10,396 nucleotides of DNA. Origin: Acetobacteraceae bacterium. GTDB taxonomy: Bacteria > Pseudomonadota > Alphaproteobacteria > Acetobacterales > Acetobacteraceae. The stretch spans positions 1 to 10,396 of the forward strand of contig CANJXD010000168.1 in the NCBI GenBank assembly GCA_947478535.1, given 5' to 3'. Both the position numbers and the translations under genes were made by a program. Under the pieces are notes generated by a model. It made no database searches. It was not told where the DNA came from and saw only the letters and a list, made by a program, of their open reading frames with translations. Positions 5,866 through 10,396 of the stretch are shown here, piece by piece; position 1 is the first letter of the stretch, and every line of letters begins with the position of its first letter.

Positions 5866-7432
5866 GCGTCGTCCTGATCGTGGTGGCCATGGTGTATTGG
5901 TCACCGCGCGGCACCAGGGTCAGTCCGCGCCGCAGGCCGTAGGAGGCGCGGAGCGAGAAGATGGGCAGGATCGCGTTGTCCTCGATCGCGATGCGCGCGG
6001 CCGCACCCATCAGCCGCTCCGCCGCGGCGGTCTCGAAGGTGGCATCGACGCGATCCAGCGCCGCGTCGAAGGCCGGGTTCGAATAACGGCCGCGGTTCAG
6101 CGATCCGTGGCCGAGCACCGGGTTCCGCGTCCGCAGGATCGTGGCCATCGTCTCGCTCGCCACGCCGGTGGAGGAGACGAAGATCGCCATGAAGGCGGTG
6201 AACTCAGGGTCGAGCCCATTGCCGCCATTGGCGCGGCGGAAGAACACGGAGGCCGGCATGGTGTCGACCGTGGTGCGGATGCCGATCGCGGTCAGCATCT
6301 GGCCCACCGCCTGGCAGGTGCGGGAATCTCCGGGGAAGCGATCATTCGTGCACTGGATCGTCAGGTTGAACCCGTTGGGGTAACCCGCTTCCGCCAACAG
6401 GCGCCGCGCCTGCGCAACATCGAGGCGCGGCGGTTGCAGGCTCTCATCATGCCCGATGAAGCCGCGCCCGGCGAATTGCCCGATGGCATCGGCCGAACCC
6501 TCCATCGCGCGTTCCGCCAGCGCCACGCGATTGATGGCGAGGTTCATCGCCTGCCGCACGCGGGGATCGCGGATCGGGCTGCGGTCCAGCGGCTGCCCAT
6601 CCGCGCCCGTCGCGAACAGCGAGCGATCGCGGAAATGGTCGAGATACATGTAGAGCGTGAACAGCCCCGGCGTGGTGATCAGCTGCGTCCGCTCGCTGTC
6701 CCTGACGCGGGCGTAGAGCGAGGCGGGCACGTTGTCGATCACATCGACATCGCCGGCGAGCAGTGCCGCGACGCGGGCGCTGTCATTCGGAATGAAGCGA
6801 AAGGACACGCGCTGCCACGGCTCCTGCGGCCGCCAATGCCGTTCTGCCCGTTCCAGCACGACCTCCTGCCCCGGGGAGAAGCGCACCCAGCGATAGGGCC
6901 CCGTGCCGACCGCCGCGCGGCCGCCATTGAAATCGGCATCGGTCGCGCCTTCCGCCAGACGACGGGAGACGATGGCGATGACGGCCATCTGGGCGGGCAG
7001 CAGCGGCGCCGAGCCGATGGTGCGGATGATGACGGTGCGCGCATCTTTCACCGCCGCGGATTCCACGCTGCGCGTCTGCGCGATGTAGGTGCGAAGCCCC
7101 GTGATGCCCCGCGCGCGCTGGAGGGAAAACACCACGTCATCCGCCGTGACCGGCGTGCCGTCATGGAAGGTCAGCCCTTCCCGCAGCGTGAATTCCCAGG
7201 TCGTCGCATCCACCGCCCGCCAGTCCGAGGCCGCGCCGGGCAGCAGGCGCATGAATTCATCCTGGAGGACCAGGGGTTCATACACATGCACCTGCACATT
7301 GCGGTTCGGCGTGTAGTTCTGGTGCGGGTCGGAGGCATCCACCGACGCCTTGAAGCCGATCCGTAATTCCTGGGCCGAAGCTGGCAAAGCCGCCAGCATC
7401 GCCGCCAGCAGCAGGGGGGTGGCGCGACGCAT
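5861..7432 (-). CDS. ABC transporter substrate-binding protein, family 5 (peptide/nickel/opine type)
   Basis: A 523-residue secreted receptor. A signal peptide (MRRATPLLLAAMLAALPASA) ends with ASA before Q21. The family 5 signature is seen at residues 83-107: LREGLTFHDGTPVTADDVVF, then the SLQRA helix. A TNDRFPGDSRTCQAV segment in the second half is also typical of the fold. Such receptors feed peptides, glutathione, opines or similar compounds to Dpp/Opp-type ABC importers. The start chosen is the ATG at 7432, because a perfect AGGAGG lies six bases before it. The ATG at 7447 is also in frame and overlaps the upstream stop as ATGA, giving five extra residues (MRRLS). It is the last gene of the minus-strand operon, directly after the AbgB-like hydrolase. 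No permease gene is in view. The ligand is unknown but may be the hydrolase substrate. Confidence 0.92.
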   Translation of the reverse strand: MRRATPLLLAAMLAALPASAQELRIGFKASVDASDPHQNYTPNRNVQVHVYEPLVLQDEFMRLLPGAASDWRAVDATTWEFTLREGLTFHDGTPVTADDVVFSLQRARGITGLRTYIAQTRSVESAAVKDARTVIIRTIGSAPLLPAQMAVIAIVSRRLAEGATDADFNGGRAAVGTGPYRWVRFSPGQEVVLERAERHWRPQEPWQRVSFRFIPNDSARVAALLAGDVDVIDNVPASLYARVRDSERTQLITTPGLFTLYMYLDHFRDRSLFATGADGQPLDRSPIRDPRVRQAMNLAINRVALAERAMEGSADAIGQFAGRGFIGHDESLQPPRLDVAQARRLLAEAGYPNGFNLTIQCTNDRFPGDSRTCQAVGQMLTAIGIRTTVDTMPASVFFRRANGGNGLDPEFTAFMAIFVSSTGVASETMATILRTRNPVLGHGSLNRGRYSNPAFDAALDRVDATFETAAAERLMGAAARIAIEDNAILPIFSLRASYGLRRGLTLVPRGDQYTMATTIRTTP

Positions 7433-7438
7433 CGACAA

Positions 7439-7444
7439 CCTCCT
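7439..7444 (-). promoter_or_regulatory. Ribosome binding site deciding the start of the family 5 receptor
   Basis: On the minus strand the sequence reads ATGAGGAGGTTGTCGATG from 7447 down to 7430. The AGGAGG (7444-7439) is a perfect Shine-Dalgarno sequence six bases from the second ATG (7432). It lies inside the first codons that would be used if the ATG at 7447 were the start. It therefore favours 7432 as the main start. Confidence 0.75.
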
Positions 7445-8868
7445 CATTCCGCGAGCGACATGCCGAGCGCCGGCTTCGCACCCGCCGGCAGCGGGCTTTC
7501 ATAGGGCTTGCCGCCCGTCCGCGCCTGATGGTCGGCCTTCGCCTTCGCGATGAGGTCGGGATGCAGCAGCGCATCGACTGCCGTGCCCGCCATGACCTTC
7601 GCGACATGCACCATGCCGGTATGCGCGGCCTCGTTCTTGCCCTGCGCGACGACCTGCCAGGAATGGCCCGGGGTGCCGATGGCGTAGGTCGCGCCGCGCG
7701 CCTGCACCGTCGGCACTTTCCAGGAGACATCGCCGACATCGGTGGAGCCATTCATCCCGGCGCCCTTGGCACCCAGCGGCACGATGGCGTCGCAGAGCGC
7801 CTTGCCGGTCTCCGGCACCACGCCCTGGCGGCGATAGCCGGACAGGATGTCCTCGTCCCGCAGCGTGGACTGGATCTCGGCGGCGAATTTCTTGTCGTCC
7901 TCGGTGAAGGGCGGCGGGCCGAGGCGCATGAAGTTGTCGTACATCGCCTGTTCCAGCGGCGAATTGCCCATCAGGTTCGACACGGCGGAAATGACCTGCG
8001 TCGAGACCGTCGTCTCCGTCATCAGCGCCGCGCCATCGGCGATCTTGCGCACGCGCACGACCAGCGCGTTCAACTCCACCAGGTTCCGCGCGCGGATGAG
8101 GTAGCGGACCTTGGTGCGGGATTGCACGACATTCGGCGCGATGCCGCCGGCATCGAGATAGGCATAGTGCACGCGCGCATCGGACGGCATGTGCTCGCGC
8201 ATGTAGTTCACGCCGACATTCATCAACTCGATCGCATCGAGCGCGGACCGCCCGAGATGCGGCGAGGAGGCGGCATGGGCCGCGCGCCCGGTGAAGCTGA
8301 AATCGATGCGCGTATTCGCCAGGCTGATCGCCTCATTGACGCCGGAGAAGGAAGCGGGGTGCCAGGAGATGGCGATATCCACATCGTCGAAGGCGCCGGC
8401 GCGCACCATGAAGCCCTTCGCCGCGCCGCCTTCCTCCGCCGGGCAGCCGTAATACCGCACCCGCCCCGGAAGATTGTTCGCTTTGAGAAAATCCTTCACC
8501 GCCGCCGCGGCGAGCAGGCTCGCCGAGCCCAGCAGATTGTGCCCGCAGCCATGGCCGTAGCCATCGCCGGGGATCGGCCGGTGTTCCGCGACGCCCGCTT
8601 CCTGCGAAAGCCCTGGCAGCGCATCATACTCGCCGAGGATGGCGATGATCGGCCCGTCTTCGCCGAATTCGCCCATCACCGCGGTCGGGATGCCGGCGAC
8701 ATCGCGGGTGATGGCGAAGCCTTCCTTCTCCAGCATCGCGATGTGCTCGGCGACGGAGCGGTGTTCGTTGTAGCAGAGCTCCGGCATACCCCAGACGCGG
8801 TCGCTGAGCGCGGCGTAATCCTCGCGCCGATCGTCCACCAGGCGCCAGACCTGTTCGTCATTGCGCAT
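7444..8868 (-). CDS. M20-family amidohydrolase, AbgB-like (p-aminobenzoyl-glutamate hydrolase subunit B type)
   Basis: A 474-residue metal-dependent amidohydrolase, close to the roughly 480 residues of E. coli AbgB. Visible elements are EYDALPG (80-86) and GYGHGCGHNLLG (103-114) with likely metal ligands C108 and H110. Then come PAEEGG (143-148) with the catalytic and metal glutamates, SWHPAS (169-173, H170), the dimerisation-domain RAAHA (H198), and PGHSW (400-404, H402). M20 enzymes of this type cleave N-acyl amino acids or aminoacyl amides in the cytoplasm; no signal peptide is seen. AbgB itself works with AbgA on p-aminobenzoyl-glutamate; no AbgA gene is in this window, so the substrate may differ. 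It lies 11 bases after an SDR gene and overlaps or abuts the receptor gene, implying uptake and hydrolysis of the same compound. An AGGGA at 8881-8877 is eight bases from the ATG. Confidence 0.9.
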   Translation of the reverse strand: MRNDEQVWRLVDDRREDYAALSDRVWGMPELCYNEHRSVAEHIAMLEKEGFAITRDVAGIPTAVMGEFGEDGPIIAILGEYDALPGLSQEAGVAEHRPIPGDGYGHGCGHNLLGSASLLAAAAVKDFLKANNLPGRVRYYGCPAEEGGAAKGFMVRAGAFDDVDIAISWHPASFSGVNEAISLANTRIDFSFTGRAAHAASSPHLGRSALDAIELMNVGVNYMREHMPSDARVHYAYLDAGGIAPNVVQSRTKVRYLIRARNLVELNALVVRVRKIADGAALMTETTVSTQVISAVSNLMGNSPLEQAMYDNFMRLGPPPFTEDDKKFAAEIQSTLRDEDILSGYRRQGVVPETGKALCDAIVPLGAKGAGMNGSTDVGDVSWKVPTVQARGATYAIGTPGHSWQVVAQGKNEAAHTGMVHVAKVMAGTAVDALLHPDLIAKAKADHQARTGGKPYESPLPAGAKPALGMSLAE

Positions 8869-8879
8869 CGTCGTATTCC

Positions 8880-9638
8880 CTAGATCCGTCCGCCATTGAC
8901 CGGCAGGACATGTCCCGTGATGAGCTTCGCATGGTCCGAGGCGAGGAAGATCACGCCATCGGCAATGTCATCCGGCTCCCCCAGCCGTCCGAGCGCGATG
9001 CTGCGCAGCACCGCCGCGCGTTCGGCCTCGGGGCGGGCTTCCCAGATCTGCATCTTGTCCGGCGTGCTGTATTGCAGCCCCGGCGCCACGCTGTTCACCG
9101 TGATGCCATGCGGCCCGAATTCCACCGCGAGTTGCTTGGTCAGCCCGACCAACGCATGTTTCGCGGCGGTATAGGCCTGGATCCCGGTGCGCGATGCCTG
9201 CAACCCAGCGGTGGAGGAGATGGTCACGATCCGCCCGCGCCCCGCCGCCTTCATCCCGGCGCCTGCCGCGCGCGCCAGCGTGAAGGCCGCGCTGACGTTC
9301 ACCGCGAGGATCGCATCCCAATCCGCATCGGGGGCTTCCTCCACCTTGTGAAAGGCTGCGCCCAACGTGCCGCCGGCGTTGTGCACAAGCACGCGCACCG
9401 GCCCGCTTGCCTGCTGTTCCACTCGCTTCACCCAGGCCGTCGTCGCGGCGCGGTCCGCGAGGTCCACCACCGCGGTGGTGATGTTCCCCGCCTGCGCCGT
9501 CTCCGCCAGCCCATCGCCATCGACATCGCAGGTGAAGACTCGCGCGCCGAGTGCGGCGAAGCGCTGGCAGATGGCGCGACCGAAGCCGATGGCGCCGCCG
9601 CTGACGGCGACGACCTGGTCATCGAAGCGGATGCGCAT
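8880..9638 (-). CDS. SDR-family oxidoreductase, second copy with variant motifs
   Basis: A 252-residue short-chain dehydrogenase/reductase. The cofactor loop is SGGAIGFG (13-20) instead of the standard TGxxxGIG, and the NNAG motif is HNAG (86-89). The catalytic residues are N114, a Ser of the ISSTAG segment (S141 or S142), Y156 and K160 in YTAAK. The Ser-Tyr distance is one residue longer than usual if S142 is catalytic. Asp38 at the end of beta-2 suggests NAD(H) use, unlike the plus-strand SDR, which has an Arg in that area. The C-terminus (FLASDHAKLITGHVLPVNGG) is standard. It is probably active; the substitutions are seen among SDRs but deserve a check. Its start overlaps the stop of the M28 peptidase gene as TGATG. 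The substrate is unknown. Confidence 0.9.
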   Translation of the reverse strand: MRIRFDDQVVAVSGGAIGFGRAICQRFAALGARVFTCDVDGDGLAETAQAGNITTAVVDLADRAATTAWVKRVEQQASGPVRVLVHNAGGTLGAAFHKVEEAPDADWDAILAVNVSAAFTLARAAGAGMKAAGRGRIVTISSTAGLQASRTGIQAYTAAKHALVGLTKQLAVEFGPHGITVNSVAPGLQYSTPDKMQIWEARPEAERAAVLRSIALGRLGEPDDIADGVIFLASDHAKLITGHVLPVNGGRI

Positions 9639-10396
9639 CAGGCGAGCGCCGCCGCGGCATCGGCGATCGCGGCACGGGCTTCGCGCAGTGCATGGCCGAT
9701 GCGGTTGCCGGCGCGCCGCGCATCGACCGCCGCGTATCTCTCGGCGTCGGAGCCGGCCTCGGTCGCCGCGAGGTCCCGCAGCGGCTGCACTGTCGCCCAG
9801 GTCGGCAGCGGCAGCGCCGGCGGATGCAGGAAGCGGTCGCCCTCGGCATAGTCCATCGGCACCAGGGCGCGGGAGACCCGCATCAGCGCCGCATTTGCCC
9901 GCGCCGTATCGCCGCCCTTGCGTCCGGCCAGGGCCGCCGCCTCGTCCCGCAGCGCCGTCGCCGCGCCGACCAGCGGTGCCATGTCAAAGCGCCCGGCGAG
10001 CTTCGCCTCCAGCGGGGCGAATTCCGCCAGCAGCGCGGCGGCCGTCGCGGCATGGTCCAGCGGCAGCACCACATCCGTCAGCAGCTTCCACACCGCGCTG
10101 CCCAGCACGCGCGTATCGCGCACCAGATTGGCCTCGTCGATCTTGTCGATCAGGTCATCCGGCGTGTGCCACCACCAGCCCAGCGCATTGCGTGCCTGCG
10201 CGTGCTTCGCCGGCTGGTCGCTGATGGAGCCCATCATGGAGGGGATGCCGATGCCGACGAAGCTCTCGTCGCTGTTCCGCGCCTTGCGCTTGCCCTTGTA
10301 GGTCTGGTTGGTGTGGAGGTGGATGGCCTCCGCCGCGATCGCCTTCAGCTCCGTCATCGCCGCCGTATTGGTCATGACGGTGGCGCCCGCGCCGCC
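9638..10396 (-). CDS. M28-family metallopeptidase, C-terminal part (glutamate-carboxypeptidase-II-like)
   Basis: The last 252 residues of a protein that continues beyond the window edge. The frame is open through base 10396 (GGAGATV before the first Met at 10375), so that Met is internal. The segment SFVGIGIPSMMGSISD followed by GWWWHTPDDLIDKID is typical of the end of the M28 catalytic domain. The His in WHTPDD (codon 10168-10166) is the expected last zinc ligand. After it, VWKLLTDVVLPLDHAATAAAL resembles the helical C-terminal dimerisation region of glutamate carboxypeptidase II and transferrin-receptor-like proteins (compare the VLPFD-DYA segment there). The remaining zinc ligands and any signal peptide are outside the window. 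It heads the visible part of the minus-strand operon and would release C-terminal or N-terminal amino acids; the specificity is not known. Confidence 0.82.
   Translation of the reverse strand, partial: GGAGATVMTNTAAMTELKAIAAEAIHLHTNQTYKGKRKARNSDESFVGIGIPSMMGSISDQPAKHAQARNALGWWWHTPDDLIDKIDEANLVRDTRVLGSAVWKLLTDVVLPLDHAATAAALLAEFAPLEAKLAGRFDMAPLVGAATALRDEAAALAGRKGGDTARANAALMRVSRALVPMDYAEGDRFLHPPALPLPTWATVQPLRDLAATEAGSDAERYAAVDARRAGNRIGHALREARAAIADAAAALA

Noticed and set aside
5705..7366. A 553-codon plus-strand frame opposite the family 5 receptor
   Set aside because: It is Arg/Gly/His-rich without domains. The minus strand encodes a full-length receptor with signal peptide and family signature.
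7528..8883. A 451-codon plus-strand frame opposite the M20 hydrolase
   Set aside because: It has no domain, and its composition is that of a mirror frame of a GC-rich gene. The minus strand carries all the M20 metal-site motifs.

Overview
The window is a dense, GC-rich (about 70% by eye) bacterial catabolic and uptake locus. The strong G/C third-position bias, the TctC/Bug-type receptor gene and the packed operons suggest an alphaproteobacterium, perhaps a Roseomonas-like member of the Acetobacteraceae. No rRNA, tRNA or other taxonomic marker is present, so this is inference. There is no mobile element, CRISPR array, RNA gene or regulator gene. No gene-free stretch exceeds about 30 bases.

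Left half, plus strand (1-5856): a run of seven genes. It opens with the 3' end of a DapA-family (dihydrodipicolinate synthase/aldolase/deaminase) gene. Next come three genes in the order small [2Fe-2S] protein, FAD/NAD(P) oxidoreductase with a C-terminal BFD-type [2Fe-2S] domain, and DAO-type FAD oxidoreductase. This is the gene order and domain set of heteromeric dehydrogenases of the HcnABC / opine oxidase / D-hydroxyproline dehydrogenase kind. A short-chain dehydrogenase, a family III CoA-transferase and a periplasmic TctC/Bug-type receptor follow. The first five junctions are stop/start overlaps of 1 or 4 bases, so the first six genes are probably one translationally coupled operon. The receptor follows after 28 bases with its own ribosome binding site. 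A reasonable reading is capture of an organic acid or amino-acid-like compound, oxidation of a C-N bond to an imine, processing by the DapA-like enzyme, then redox and CoA-ester steps. The substrate is not determined by the sequence.

Right half, minus strand (10396-5861): a second operon transcribed toward the first. It comprises an M28 metallopeptidase cut by the window edge, a second short-chain dehydrogenase, an M20 amidohydrolase resembling AbgB (p-aminobenzoyl-glutamate hydrolase subunit B), and a family 5 ABC-transporter solute-binding protein. This looks like uptake and hydrolysis of a peptide or N-acyl amino acid. No permease or ATPase gene for the receptor lies in the window.

The two operons meet tail to tail, each ending in a secreted solute-receptor gene, with only four bases between the stop codons. 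No conventional terminator is visible there. Most individual families are familiar. What merits attention is the unusual pairing of a heterotrimeric imine-forming dehydrogenase with a CoA-transferase, the M28 plus AbgB-like pair, and the convergent junction.
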